Assembly (NCBI GenBank): GCA_031291035.1 | Contig: JAISLI010000050.1 | Location: forward strand, 1 to 64,000 | From: Desulfovibrio sp. | GTDB taxonomy: Bacteria; Desulfobacterota; Desulfovibrionia; Desulfovibrionales; Desulfovibrionaceae | Direction: 5' to 3' | Length of the DNA: 64,000 bases | Shown: one piece after another, positions 39,371 to 48,332 of the stretch | Layout of the letters: the number at the start of each line of letters is the position of its first letter | Position numbering within the stretch: the stretch's first letter is position 1 | Notes under the pieces: model-generated | Database searches by the model: none | Seen by the model: only the letters and a program-made list of their open reading frames with translations | Told to the model about the DNA's origin: nothing | Translations under genes and position numbers: made by a program

Positions 39371-39766
39371 GTGGAGGTCAAGGTGACCGGCGCAACGTGG
39401 GAGGTGACATCGACAATAACGGGTTTGTCCACTACTGACACTGATCAAAATCCCGTATGGCGACGCGACAAAAATGCGAAGAACGGGCTGACGTGGGTGG
39501 ATTCAGAAACGGCTACCGTGTCCAGCGGCACTTGGAGCAGTACTACGATTACGGGCACGGAACCAACCGGAGGCACGGCGTATCTGGCGGATATTGTGGG
39601 TTCCCGAACGATCACGGTGAAGGTCACGGTCCCCGGCGGTGACACCGCATACTGGAGCAGCGATGCCTTCAGTCCTTACGTCGTGCGATCCCTGCGGATG
39701 GGCACTGGGGCGACTGGCGTTCAAAACATCGATAATAATCCGAGACCGTTTGCCTGCCGCCGGTAG
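39371..39766 (+). pseudogene. Fragment of a Thr/Ser-rich beta-sheet surface protein (Ig-like/adhesin type)
   Basis: An open stretch of about 130 codons from a GTG directly after an in-frame TGA. It reads like part of a large extracellular beta-rich protein: VKVTGATWEVTSTITGLSTT, TWVDSETATVSSGTWSSTTI, then TITVKVTVPGGDTAYWSSDA. Beyond about residue 107 the sequence loses this character and runs into repeat A4. There is no signal peptide, start-associated Shine-Dalgarno sequence or anchor, so it is probably a remnant of a bigger gene. Its codon use and composition differ from the flanking housekeeping genes. A genuine small gene cannot be excluded. Confidence 0.35.
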
Positions 39767-39796
39767 TTTCGCCTTTACTTCCGCCTGCCGACAGAC

Positions 39797-39850
39797 GCGG
39801 TTCACGAATGAAACGGGTGAACCGCCCGGCAAGGATTTGCGGGCCGTGAG
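39797..39850 (+). repeat. Family A partial copy 4
   Basis: GCGGTTCACGAATGAAAC, GGGTGAACCGC and GGCAAGGATTTGC match the first half of copies 1-3 before the match ends. Confidence 0.65.
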
Positions 39851-40112
39851 CGAACACGCTTGGAAGGCATAATGACCGGGGCGTGAGGCCTGTTGCCAAG
39901 GGCGACATTGATTGTTATCCATGGATGGAGGCGGTATGGATAAAAAACAGTAAGATATGGAGGAAACTATGAGCGGGTGGATTTTTCCTGTTATCAGGCC
40001 TGGAAGAACCGATTTACCCTGATACGGCAGAGACGCAATCGAACCTTTGCGACAGATGTGTTACACTTGCGCGTGAAGGTCAAATTCAAACGCAAACGCT
40101 TCGGGAGAGCTC
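39851..40112. other. Leader region of the LOG-family gene
   Basis: No gene is seen. A short plus-strand frame from 39969 has no recognisable content. The last 15 bp carry the GGGAG Shine-Dalgarno sequence of the next gene. Confidence 0.35.
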
Positions 40113-40781
40113 ATGCCGGAAGTTCGGCACAACAGCATTGACGATCTTTCGTCCCTGACCACGGAGTCCTGGCGGACATTCCGCATTATGGCCGAAATGG
40201 TGGAGGGCTTTGACACGCTGAACAAGCTTGAGGTCTGCTGTGTTTCCATCTTCGGCTCGGCCCGCGTCATGCCGGACAATCAGTCCTACAGGGATGCGGA
40301 AAAAATGGCCGGGGATCTTGTGCGGGCCGGGTTCGGCATCATCAGCGGCGGCGGGCCGGGCATAATGGAAGCGGCCAACAAGGGCGCGCACGAGGCAGGG
40401 GGTGTGTCCGTCGGCCTGCATATCCATCTTCCCCACGAGCAGGGCTGCAATCAGTATGTGACAACACAGTGCGATTTCAAATATTTTTTTGTCCGCAAAC
40501 TCATGTTCGTCAAATACGCCATGGCCTATGTGGTTATGCCCGGCGGTATGGGCACCATCGACGAACTTTCGGAAGCCTTTGTGCTGGCGCAGACGGGCCG
40601 CATACGGCCGTTCCCCATAATTCTTTATGATTCAGGCTACTGGGACGGGCTGCTGAAATGGATGCGCACCTCTATGACGGGAGACGGTTTTATCCGGAAG
40701 GAAGAGATTGACCGCCTCATCACCGTTTGCGACACGCCGGAGGATGTGGTCAGCCATTTGTCGAGGGTTATTGTTGTATAG
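40113..40781 (+). CDS. LOG family protein (TIGR00730-type Rossmann fold)
   Basis: A 222-residue member of the LOG/lysine-decarboxylase-like family. The nucleotide-binding motifs SGGGPGIMEAANKGA and MPGGMGTIDELSEAF (PGGxGTxxE) are intact. Characterised members cleave nucleoside 5'-monophosphates to a base and ribose 5-phosphate (cytokinin-activating or general nucleotide hydrolase). The N-terminal extension (LSSLTTESWRTFRIMAEMVE) is typical of the longer bacterial form. ATG 40113 has GGGAG 8 nt upstream. Its 3' end precedes tadA on the same strand. Confidence 0.9.
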   Translation: MPEVRHNSIDDLSSLTTESWRTFRIMAEMVEGFDTLNKLEVCCVSIFGSARVMPDNQSYRDAEKMAGDLVRAGFGIISGGGPGIMEAANKGAHEAGGVSVGLHIHLPHEQGCNQYVTTQCDFKYFFVRKLMFVKYAMAYVVMPGGMGTIDELSEAFVLAQTGRIRPFPIILYDSGYWDGLLKWMRTSMTGDGFIRKEEIDRLITVCDTPEDVVSHLSRVIVV

Positions 40782-40854
40782 GCCGCGACCGCGCGTTTTC
40801 AGGCCGTCCGGCCCTGTGCCCGCTCCGCCGGCCGGCCGCGCCTGGGAGGAACTG

Positions 40855-41307
40855 ATGGACAGGGCTCTGGACCTTGCCCGCCGGGGAGCCGCGGCCGGGG
40901 AGGTGCCGGTCGGCGCGCTGGTTGTGGGGCGGGGGGGAGAGATTCTCGCCGAGGCGCACAACGCGCCCGTCGGTCTGCGCGATCCTACGGCCCATGCGGA
41001 AATCCTGGCCCTGCGCGCGGCGTGCGGGGCACTGGGCAATTATCGCCTTGGGGGATGTACGCTTGTCGTCACCTTGGAGCCGTGCCCCATGTGCGCGGCG
41101 GCCCTTGCGCATGCGCGGCTTGACGGGCTTGTTTTCGGCGCCGCCGACGAGGCGGCCGGGGCTGTCGTCTCCCGGGCGGAATACCTGGACATGCCGGCAA
41201 ACCACAAAATCTGGCACATGGGCGGCGTGCGGGCGCGGGACTGCGCCGTCCTGCTGCGCGACTTCTTCGCCCGGAAGAGAGAGGGGGCCGGGGCGGTTCA
41301 CGAATGA
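40855..41307 (+). CDS. tadA: tRNA-specific adenosine deaminase
   Basis: Deaminates A34 to inosine in tRNA-Arg(ACG). The zinc-site motifs are PTAHAEILALRAA (His, catalytic Glu) and LEPCPMCAAALAHAR (two Cys), with core strand EVPVGALVV. ATG 40855 is chosen for the strong GGGAGGA 5-10 nt upstream, giving 150 residues. The frame is open further upstream (possible TTG start at 40771/40774 overlapping the LOG gene end), which would restore the usual first-helix residues (RAWEEL). The last codons and TGA stop (41305-41307) coincide with the first 15 bp of a family A arm. Confidence 0.92.
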   Translation: MDRALDLARRGAAAGEVPVGALVVGRGGEILAEAHNAPVGLRDPTAHAEILALRAACGALGNYRLGGCTLVVTLEPCPMCAAALAHARLDGLVFGAADEAAGAVVSRAEYLDMPANHKIWHMGGVRARDCAVLLRDFFARKREGAGAVHE

Positions 41308-41312
41308 TACGG
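41292..41312 (+). repeat. Family A arm at the tadA 3' end
   Basis: GGCGGTTCACGAATGATAC equals the opening arm of family A (compare 39797-39815). The TGA inside it is the tadA stop codon. No further family A sequence follows. Confidence 0.5.
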
Positions 41313-41479
41313 CGGACGCCCTGTTGCAAACCAAGGCGCGGCAACGAGCGGTCTTGCCCGACATGGACGTGAAACCGTTCCAATTCGCCAAAATCGGGAA
41401 CATGGCCTCGCCGTATCCAGCCTACCGTGAGATCATGGCAAAACGCTTCCGGAAAAAGATGGACGCATCACGGCTTACT

Positions 41480-41524
41480 GTGTATGCAAAAATCAGGCCA
41501 AAATAGCCGATTTCAGCCCGCGCG
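41480..41524 (-). repeat. Inverted repeat C, right copy
   Basis: The reverse complement of 39205-39251 with about three differences. It lies between tadA and dapB and is followed by a small hairpin (CCCGCG/CGCGGG). Confidence 0.75.
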
Positions 41525-41567
41525 GCCCTTTCCCGCGGGTAAAGGAAAACCCGCCTCTTCCCCACAG

Positions 41568-42362
41568 TCACGCGCTGGTCTCGTTCAACAAATCCCGCAT
41601 GCCGTAAAGCGCGCCGGGTTTTTTCCCGGCAATCCAGCGGGCCGCCCGCAGAGCCCCTTGGGCAAAGTTTTCCCGTGAATGCGCCTGATGGCACAGTTCA
41701 ATGCGTTCGCCCTGTCCCAGAAAGTAAATGGTGTGTACGCCGACAACATCTCCGCCGCGAACGGCCTGGATGCCTATCTGCTCCCTGGGGCGGCCTGCCG
41801 TGGTCCCGTCCCGCGAGGAACAACGCGTTTCGGAAAAATCCCAGCCGCGCGTCCGGGCAAGGCAGTCGCCCAGCGACATGGCTGTGCCGCTGGGAGAATC
41901 TTTTTTCCGGCTGTGATGGAGTTCCACAATTTCGACATCGTAGTTTTCGCCGAGGGCGCGGGTCAGCTCCGGCAGAATCCTCAGAATTACATTCACGCCG
42001 ACGCTCATGTTGGAGGACCAGAAAATCGGCGTTCTTTCCGCAAGAACGCGCAATTGTCGCATCTGGTCATCCGAAAATCCCGTTGTGCCGATCACGAGGG
42101 GATGCCCCGTTTCCGCCGCGGTGCGCGCGAACCGCAAACTGGCTGACGGCGCGGTGAAGTCGATAATGACCGCTTGCGCCGTCCCGCGCAGGATCGCCTC
42201 AAGGCTGTCGCCCGCCGGACAGCCGAAAGCGGCAAGCCCATGCGCCGCTTCCTCGCGGTCCACAAGACCGGCAAGATCCAACGACGGATCAGCGGCCGCA
42301 AGACCGGCAATTGTTTTGCCCATTCGTCCGTTCGCCCCTACGACCACAATCGCTGTTTTCAT
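41568..42362 (-). CDS. dapB: 4-hydroxy-tetrahydrodipicolinate reductase
   Basis: NAD(P)H-dependent step of the diaminopimelate/lysine pathway, 264 residues. The Rossmann motif VVGANGRMGKTIAGL, the catalytic block VELHHSRKKDSPSGTA (His-His...Lys) and the C-terminal oligomerisation region are present. ATG 42362 has GGGAAA upstream. It is the last gene of the leftward series from metH and is separated from ligA by about 105 bp containing a family A half-unit. Confidence 0.97.
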   Translation of the reverse strand: MKTAIVVVGANGRMGKTIAGLAAADPSLDLAGLVDREEAAHGLAAFGCPAGDSLEAILRGTAQAVIIDFTAPSASLRFARTAAETGHPLVIGTTGFSDDQMRQLRVLAERTPIFWSSNMSVGVNVILRILPELTRALGENYDVEIVELHHSRKKDSPSGTAMSLGDCLARTRGWDFSETRCSSRDGTTAGRPREQIGIQAVRGGDVVGVHTIYFLGQGERIELCHQAHSRENFAQGALRAARWIAGKKPGALYGMRDLLNETSA

Positions 42363-42410
42363 GATGTTTTCCCGTGTGTTAAACGGCCGCGCCGGGACGC
42401 CTTGCCCCAG

Positions 42411-42478
42411 TTGCCGCGAAACAGGAGCGGGCGGGCTTTGCCCGCCGTAAGCGAACTGTTTCAGGCGTCAATCGCTAT
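42411..42478 (+). repeat. Family A half-unit at the ligA 3' end
   Basis: CCGCGAAACAGGAGCGGGCG, GGCTTTGCCCGCCGTAAGCG, AACTGTTTCAGGCGTCAATC, GCTATGG matches the second half of copies 1-3. The last ~10 bp overlap the end of ligA, whose TGA stop (42468-42470) is read from this sequence. Confidence 0.75.
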
Positions 42479-44555
42479 GGAGCAACCGCATAAATTCAGA
42501 CTCGGTCAGTATCGGTATGCCTAGGGAGCGGGCCTTTTCAAGTTTGCCGCCCGGCGATTCTCCCGCCACAAGGTAGTCAAGATTTCTGCTTATGCCCCCG
42601 GCCGGCATCGCCCCCGCGGCCTCAGCCAGTTGGCGGGCGCGATGTCTCGGCAGTGAGAGGGTTCCCGTGAACAGCACGCTTTTTCCCCGCAACGGATTCG
42701 GGGCGCGCGCATTCTCCTCGGCCTGTCTTCGAGGCCAGAGGCCCAGCGCGCGAAACCGCGTCAACAGAGCGCGGTTCCCCGCGTTATCGAAAAAGCTTGT
42801 TATGGAAGACGCCACTTCCGGGCCGATATCCGGCAGGGACTGGAGCGTCTCCGCGTCGGAGCCGGCCAATTCGTCCAGATCGCGATAGCGTTCGGCCAGC
42901 AGACGGGCTGTCTGCTCGCCCACGTGGCGGATGCCGAGCGCGCAGATCAGTTGCTTGAGCGAGGCGCTTTGTCTGGCTTTTTCAAGCGAGGCAAGAAATT
43001 TTCGGGCCAATGTCTCTCCCATGCGCTCGAATTTCAACAAATCATCCAAGGTCAGATCAAAAAGATCCGCCGGAGAGCTGACCCGGCCCGAGTCGGCAAG
43101 CTTCTCCATCCAGCTTGACCCCAGACCCTGAATGTCCAGCCCCGCCCTGGAAACGAAGTGTTCCAGGCTGCGCAGACGAACGTCGGGACAGGAGAGATTG
43201 CCGCAACGCCACGCGATTCCGCCGCTTTCCCTGTATCCCTTTTCACCGCATGCCGGACAGACATTCGGAAAAACGTAGGAAACGGAATTTTCCGGGCGCA
43301 TGGACAAAACCGGCCCCACAACTTCGGGAATGACGTCCCCGGCCCGCTGAATGATGACGGTATCCCCTTCGCGTACATCGCGCCTGACGATTTCGTCCTC
43401 ATTGTGCAAGGTCGCGCGGGAGACCACCACTCCCCCCACAAGCGTCGGCGCCAGCACGGCCACCGGCGTGAACACGCCCGTGCGGCCGACCTGTATTTCA
43501 ATGCGCTCAAGCCGCGTTCGCGCCTGATTCGCCGGAAATTTGAAGGCCACGGCGAAACGCGGAGCGCTAGCCGTATAGTCAAGGTCTTTCTGGTCTTCAA
43601 GGCTGTCCAGCTTGATGACCACGCCGTCGATTTCCATGGGAAACAACTGCCGGCGCATCCTCACCGAGGCCGCATATTCCTCGACTTCCTTCAGGCCGGA
43701 ACAAAGCTTTCCATCAGGAGGCGTCAGAAATCCCCACGATTTCAGACGTTCCATGACATCGTGGTGGCGGGTGGAAGGGACGGCCTCTCCCCAATCGACA
43801 TTGCCGACATTGTACGCCAGAAAACGCAGGGGACGGGACCGCGCGACCGCGATATCCAGCTGGCGCACGGCGCCCGCCGCGGCATTGCGGGGATTGGCGA
43901 AAATTTTCCGGCCGAGTTCTTCCTGGCGTTTGTTCAATTGCGCGAAATCATGTTTATACAGTATCGCTTCACCCCGAACCGCCAGCGAGGCCGGAAACGG
44001 CCCTTCGCCGCGCAGGCGCGGGGGTACGGTTCTGATCGTCCGCACCGCCCGGGTGACCACCTCTCCGCGCGTGCCGTCACCCCTGGTGAGAGCTTCGGCC
44101 AGCACGCCGTTTTCAAAAACAATCTCCAGCGCCAGCCCGTCCAGTTTGGGGTCGCACCAGAACGAGAGCGGGCGGCCGGGCAGGGCGCGCGCCATACGTT
44201 CGGCAAAGGCGCGCCATTCGGTTTTCGAAAACACTTTTTCCAGACCGTACATGCGGCTGCCGTGATCTTTTTTGGCGAGTCCTTCCAGCAGTCCGCCGCC
44301 CACGCGCAGCGTGGGTGAAGAGGGGCTGCGCAGATCCGGGTATTCGCGCTCCAATGCCTCAAGTTCCCTGAACAGGGCGTCGTATTCATCATCGCTGATT
44401 TCCGGCGCGTCCAGAGTATGGTACAGATAGTTGTGCCGGTGCAGCTCCGCGGCCAGCCATTCCATGCGCCGCCGATCCTTTTCGGCGTGCCCGGCCTGGA
44501 GTGACGGCCGGCGGGGCTGTTTCATGTACCGGGAAAATCGGTTTCGGGATGACAT
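42468..44555 (-). CDS. ligA: NAD-dependent DNA ligase
   Basis: Seals nicks during replication and repair using NAD+, 695 residues. Domain Ia (HNYLYHTLDAPEISDDEYD), the adenylation motif CDPKLDGLALE with the reactive Lys, the OB-fold, a four-Cys zinc finger (CPACG...CGNLSCPD), HhH repeats (ALGIRHVGEQTA, LPDIGPEVASSI) and a C-terminal BRCT domain (LRGKSVLFTGTLSLPRHRA) are all present. The start at 44555 lies 3 bp from the uvrB stop; ATG 44525 is an alternative. The final codons and stop fall inside a family A repeat. Confidence 0.97.
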   Translation of the reverse strand: MSSRNRFSRYMKQPRRPSLQAGHAEKDRRRMEWLAAELHRHNYLYHTLDAPEISDDEYDALFRELEALEREYPDLRSPSSPTLRVGGGLLEGLAKKDHGSRMYGLEKVFSKTEWRAFAERMARALPGRPLSFWCDPKLDGLALEIVFENGVLAEALTRGDGTRGEVVTRAVRTIRTVPPRLRGEGPFPASLAVRGEAILYKHDFAQLNKRQEELGRKIFANPRNAAAGAVRQLDIAVARSRPLRFLAYNVGNVDWGEAVPSTRHHDVMERLKSWGFLTPPDGKLCSGLKEVEEYAASVRMRRQLFPMEIDGVVIKLDSLEDQKDLDYTASAPRFAVAFKFPANQARTRLERIEIQVGRTGVFTPVAVLAPTLVGGVVVSRATLHNEDEIVRRDVREGDTVIIQRAGDVIPEVVGPVLSMRPENSVSYVFPNVCPACGEKGYRESGGIAWRCGNLSCPDVRLRSLEHFVSRAGLDIQGLGSSWMEKLADSGRVSSPADLFDLTLDDLLKFERMGETLARKFLASLEKARQSASLKQLICALGIRHVGEQTARLLAERYRDLDELAGSDAETLQSLPDIGPEVASSITSFFDNAGNRALLTRFRALGLWPRRQAEENARAPNPLRGKSVLFTGTLSLPRHRARQLAEAAGAMPAGGISRNLDYLVAGESPGGKLEKARSLGIPILTESEFMRLLHSD

Positions 44556-44557
44556 GG

Positions 44558-46588
44558 CTATTCCGGCAAAGTGAGAAATTGTTGGCGCAGCATGCGTATT
44601 TTGTCGCGCAGTTCCGCCGCGTATTCAAATTCCAGGTCGCGCGCGGCCAGACGCATTTCCTTTTCCAGTTTTTGTATGGCGGCCGCGGCCTCTTCCGCCG
44701 TTTTGGGCGCGACGTCCGCCGGTGTCGCCGTCTTGCGTCCGCGCTTGCCGCCACGCGGGGGATCCTTTTCCGAGTACAGCGAATACAAGGGAGATTCAAG
44801 GCTTTTGCGGATGGTTCTGGGAATAATGTTGAACCGTTCATTGAAGGCCGACTGTTTCGTCCGGCGTCGGGTCGTCTCGTCAATGGCGGCTTTCATTGAA
44901 GGCGTCATCGCGTTCGCATAGAGGATAACCTGGCCGTTCACGTTGCGCGCGGCCCTGCCGAATGTCTGGATCAGGGAACCGGTGGAACGTAGAAAACCCT
45001 CCTTGTCCGCATCCAGGATGCAGACAAGGGAAACTTCTGGGATGTCAAGACCTTCGCGTAAAAGATTGATGCCCACAAGCACGTCGAAGTCCCCCAGGCG
45101 AAGGGCGCGGATGATCTGAATGCGCTCCAGCGTGTCAATGTCGGAATGCAGGTATCTGGCCCTGATGCCCATATTGCAGCAATATTCCGTTAAATCCTCG
45201 GCCATGCGTTTTGTCAGCGTGGTTACCAGCACGCGCTCCCCGCGCGAAGTCCTGGCTCGGCATTCGCCCAGCAGGTTTTCCATTTGGCCTTTCACCGGGC
45301 GCACATCCACACGGGGGTCCAGCAGCCCCGTGGGGCGGATGATCTGCTCGGCGCCGCCGCCGCCGGCCACGTCGCGCTCATAGCGGCCGGGAGTGGCCGA
45401 CACGTACACAGCCTGATTTGTCAGGGCGGAAAATTCCTCAAACCGCAGGGGGCGGTTGTCCAGCGCCGAGGGCAGGCGAAAACCGTAATCCACAAGCGTC
45501 TGCTTGCGGGACCGGTCTCCCTTGAACATGCCGCCTATCTGCGGCACTGTAATGTGCGATTCATCCACAAAAAGCAGAAAGTCACGGGGGAAATAATTGA
45601 GAAGGCAGGATGGAGGCTCACCCGGCCTGCGCCCGTCCAGATGGCGGGTGTAGTTTTCGATGCCGTTGCAATAGCCGAGCTCCTCAATCATCTCCAGGTC
45701 AAGCCGGGTACGCTGCTCCAGCCGCTGGGCCTCCACAAGCCTGCCCTGTTCCCTGAACCAGGCCAGACGCGCTGCCAGTTCCTGACGGATATCGGCAGCG
45801 GCGCGCCTGAGATTGTCATGCGCCGAGACATAGTGGCTTGCCGGAAAGATGACGCTTTTGGCCGTCTCCGACAAAACCTCGCCGGTAATCGGGTCTATCT
45901 CGCGCATGGCCTCCAGCTCGTCGCCGAAAAATTCCAGGCGTAGCGCTCTTTCGTGGTGATACGCGGGTATGATTTCCAATACGTCTCCGCGCACACGGAA
46001 GGCGCCGCGGTGCAGATCATAGTCATTGCGTTCGTAATGCACTTCAACGAGACGGGCCATGAGGGAATCCATCGTCAAGCGCTGCCCCGTCTCGACGGGA
46101 ATAACCATTTTGGCGTAGTATTCCGGCGACCCCAGGCCATAGATACAGGATACGGAAGCCACGATGATCACGTCGCGCCGCGTCAGGAGGGCGTGCGTTG
46201 CCGCATGGCGCAGTTTTTCAATATTGTCGTTGATGGCGGAATCTTTTTCAATATAGGTGTCTGAAGCCGGAACGTAGGCTTCCGGCTGGTAGTAGTCGTA
46301 ATAGCTCACGAAATATTCCACCGCATTGCGCGGAAACAGCTCGCGGAATTCGTTGTAAAGCTGCGCGGCCAGCGTTTTGTTGGGCGCGAGCACTAGGGAG
46401 GGGCGGTCGCAGCGGGCAATGACGTTGGCCATGGTGAAGGTTTTTCCGGAGCCGGTAACGCCCAGCAGCACCTGGGAGCGTACGCCCGCCCGCAGGTTGT
46501 CCGTCAGCGTCGCAATGGCCGCCGGCTGATCGCCGGTGGGGGTGTAATCCGTCTGAAGCTGAAAGAGAGCGGAGGAATCGTTTTTCAT
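44558..46588 (-). CDS. uvrB: UvrABC system protein B
   Basis: Damage-verifying helicase of nucleotide excision repair, 676 residues. The Walker A region [18 protein letters not shown], the beta-hairpin [20 protein letters not shown], the helicase motifs in domain 3 ([30 protein letters not shown]) and the C-terminal UVR motif that binds UvrC ([19 protein letters not shown]) are intact. ATG 46588 is the normal family start; sequence further upstream up to 46690 only translates a family A repeat. It is followed immediately by ligA, giving a repair gene pair. Confidence 0.98.
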   Translation of the reverse strand: MKNDSSALFQLQTDYTPTGDQPAAIATLTDNLRAGVRSQVLLGVTGSGKTFTMANVIARCDRPSLVLAPNKTLAAQLYNEFRELFPRNAVEYFVSYYDYYQPEAYVPASDTYIEKDSAINDNIEKLRHAATHALLTRRDVIIVASVSCIYGLGSPEYYAKMVIPVETGQRLTMDSLMARLVEVHYERNDYDLHRGAFRVRGDVLEIIPAYHHERALRLEFFGDELEAMREIDPITGEVLSETAKSVIFPASHYVSAHDNLRRAAADIRQELAARLAWFREQGRLVEAQRLEQRTRLDLEMIEELGYCNGIENYTRHLDGRRPGEPPSCLLNYFPRDFLLFVDESHITVPQIGGMFKGDRSRKQTLVDYGFRLPSALDNRPLRFEEFSALTNQAVYVSATPGRYERDVAGGGGAEQIIRPTGLLDPRVDVRPVKGQMENLLGECRARTSRGERVLVTTLTKRMAEDLTEYCCNMGIRARYLHSDIDTLERIQIIRALRLGDFDVLVGINLLREGLDIPEVSLVCILDADKEGFLRSTGSLIQTFGRAARNVNGQVILYANAMTPSMKAAIDETTRRRTKQSAFNERFNIIPRTIRKSLESPLYSLYSEKDPPRGGKRGRKTATPADVAPKTAEEAAAAIQKLEKEMRLAARDLEFEYAAELRDKIRMLRQQFLTLPE

Positions 46589-46653
46589 GTGCCGGTGAAA
46601 ATCATAGGTATTCTCGCCGTTCTCCGCAACAGCATTTTTGCCGGTTCCCCATC

Positions 46654-46709
46654 CCGCCGTAAAGCGCCGAAGGGAGCGTTTAAAAGGCAAAATGCTCTAA
46701 TTGCTGTAG
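46654..46709 (+). repeat. Family A fragment between prmC and uvrB
   Basis: CGCCGTAAAGCGCCGAAGGG, AGCGTTTAAAAGGCAAAATG, CTCTAATTGCTGTAG combines the block seen at 33074-33126 with the terminal AATTGCTGTAG of copies 1 and 6. CTA at 46697-46699 is the complement of the prmC TAG stop. Confidence 0.75.
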
Positions 46710-47557
46710 CCCTTCACGGCGCAGGTGCAGCGTTCCAGACCGGCTAGGTCACGAAATGTTTTTGCCTTGCGGAAAGAGCCGGCGCCGTCAAACAATGCGC
46801 GCGCGCGCGCGCCCTGTTCCGCGCCGTGTTCCACAAGCGCCAAGCCGTTTTTTTTGAGTGCGCGCGCGGCCAGACGGATGGCGGCTTCAAGATGGGCGGC
46901 GCCCTCAAGGGGAGAAAAGAGCGCTTCGTGCGGTTCGAAGCGCAGCACTTCAGCCATGACCCGCGCTGTTTCGGACTCCCCGATATAGGGAGGGTTGCTT
47001 ACCACAAGATCGCAGGAGCATGATTGTAGCGGCGCACGGCGCATATCTGCCTGAACATACGTGAGTTTTGAGGACGCTTCAAGTCTTCGGGCGTTGATTT
47101 TTGCGACTTCAAGCGCCTTTCCGGAAATGTCCAGGAGCATGCCGCGCCAGAGCCTGCGTTCCAAAACCAGGGTTATGCCGATGCATCCGGAGCCTGAGCC
47201 GACATCCACAAAAAACAGGCGGCGGGACTCCGGCAGAAGCGCAAGGGCCGTCTCAACCAGTAATTCCGTTTCGGGGCGCGGGATCAGGGTATCCGGGGTA
47301 ACGTGAAAATTACGGCTGAAAAATTCTTTTTGACCGAGAATATAGGCCAGAGGCTCTCCGTTGATCCTGCGGAGAACCAGCTGGTTCAGCAGTGAAATCT
47401 GTTCCTCCGCCAACGCCCTGTCAACACCGGCGATACAATCCAGAGGGCTGATTTCAAGAAGGTGGCAAACCAGAAGCCTGGCGCACAGGAGCGGGCTGTC
47501 CACCCCGGCGGCGCCGAGTCGCCGTCCGGCTTCCGTTACATAACGGCGCAGACGCAT
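46697..47557 (-). CDS. prmC: Peptide chain release factor N5-glutamine methyltransferase
   Basis: Methylates the GGQ glutamine of RF1/RF2 with SAM, 286 residues. The N-terminal helical domain (LDCIAGVDRALAEEQ), the substrate segment EPLAYILGQKEFFSRNFHV, SAM motif DVGSGSGCIGITL and the hallmark NPPYIGES are present. A run of alternating GC (about 46796-46812) encodes part of the C-terminal region (GARARALFD) and is a possible slippage site. prfA, the common neighbour, is not adjacent. The last residues and TAG stop overlap a family A repeat. Confidence 0.95.
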   Translation of the reverse strand: MRLRRYVTEAGRRLGAAGVDSPLLCARLLVCHLLEISPLDCIAGVDRALAEEQISLLNQLVLRRINGEPLAYILGQKEFFSRNFHVTPDTLIPRPETELLVETALALLPESRRLFFVDVGSGSGCIGITLVLERRLWRGMLLDISGKALEVAKINARRLEASSKLTYVQADMRRAPLQSCSCDLVVSNPPYIGESETARVMAEVLRFEPHEALFSPLEGAAHLEAAIRLAARALKKNGLALVEHGAEQGARARALFDGAGSFRKAKTFRDLAGLERCTCAVKGYSN

Positions 47558-47622
47558 CGCGGGCGAAAGCCGGGGTTGCGGCGGCGGACCTGAGCCTGCT
47601 CCATAAGCGTCAGACGGGCGGG

Positions 47623-48324
47623 CTATTTCCCCGATGCGTCGGCATCCTGCGCATCGACAATGCGTACGCCGAACTCCGCCACGCCGGAGGGCGGATCGTA
47701 AAAAAGCGCCATGAAGGGGACTTCTTCGTCCCGCGGCACATTGATGTTATTGGAGAGAATTTCTATTTTGTTGTTGAGGAACGACTCCATTTCCTTTTCG
47801 CTCAAAACCTGTAACTGAAAAAGCGAAAGCTGTGTGCCGGCCATCTGCTTTTTGACGGAAAGGGTATTCCTGTCCTTGTCGTAAATGGCGGCCTCCACGG
47901 CGATCAGGGCCTTGGGCCGGGAGGAACCGTTGACAACCTTTCCCTCGATTACCATAACCTTGCCGATTTTTTCATTGTCAACATAATATTGCCGCACATT
48001 GCGCATGGTCAACTCGGCGACTTTCTGCGCGATATCCTCCATTGGGGGCGTCGCCGGGTTTTGCCGGCCGTACCAGAAATATCCCAGAAGGCCGCCCGCA
48101 AGGCAAAGCGCAAGCAAAAGGGCGGCAAGCGCTGTCTTGCGGCCGTATTTTTTTTTGTCCCGGACCTTTTTTGCCGGATCCGACGGCTGTTCTAACGCCT
48201 TTGCGTCCGGCACCGAACAGGGAAAAACGGTTTTGCAGACGGAACAGCGCAGCTTCGCGCCGTCCCGCGCGAGATCTTCAGGCAGATTGAATCTGCTGGC
48301 GCACTTGGGGCATTGAATTTCCAT
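47623..48324 (-). CDS. Zinc-ribbon, single-pass membrane protein (MJ0042/DUF3426 type)
   Basis: A 233-residue protein. The N-terminal zinc ribbon (IQCPKCASRFNLPEDL and LRCSVCKTVFPC) is of the MJ0042 type, followed by a basic linker, one transmembrane helix (TALAALLLALCLAGGLLGYF) and a DUF3426-like C-terminal domain (VIEGKVVNGSSRPKALIAVE, NVPRDEEVPFMALFYDPP). The role is unknown; the topology suggests a cytoplasmic zinc ribbon and periplasmic domain. ATG 48324 opens the ribbon directly. It lies 8 bp downstream of hpt and probably in one operon with it. Confidence 0.85.
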   Translation of the reverse strand: MEIQCPKCASRFNLPEDLARDGAKLRCSVCKTVFPCSVPDAKALEQPSDPAKKVRDKKKYGRKTALAALLLALCLAGGLLGYFWYGRQNPATPPMEDIAQKVAELTMRNVRQYYVDNEKIGKVMVIEGKVVNGSSRPKALIAVEAAIYDKDRNTLSVKKQMAGTQLSLFQLQVLSEKEMESFLNNKIEILSNNINVPRDEEVPFMALFYDPPSGVAEFGVRIVDAQDADASGK

Positions 48325-48332
48325 TGAATGTT

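Noticed and set aside
46589-46690. N-terminal extension of UvrB
   Set aside because: It again translates a family A repeat. The family start and length fit ATG 46588.
46796-46812. Alternating GC run as a Z-DNA or phase-variation tract
   Set aside because: It is short and lies within prmC, whose frame is intact through it. It is better explained by Ala/Arg codons.
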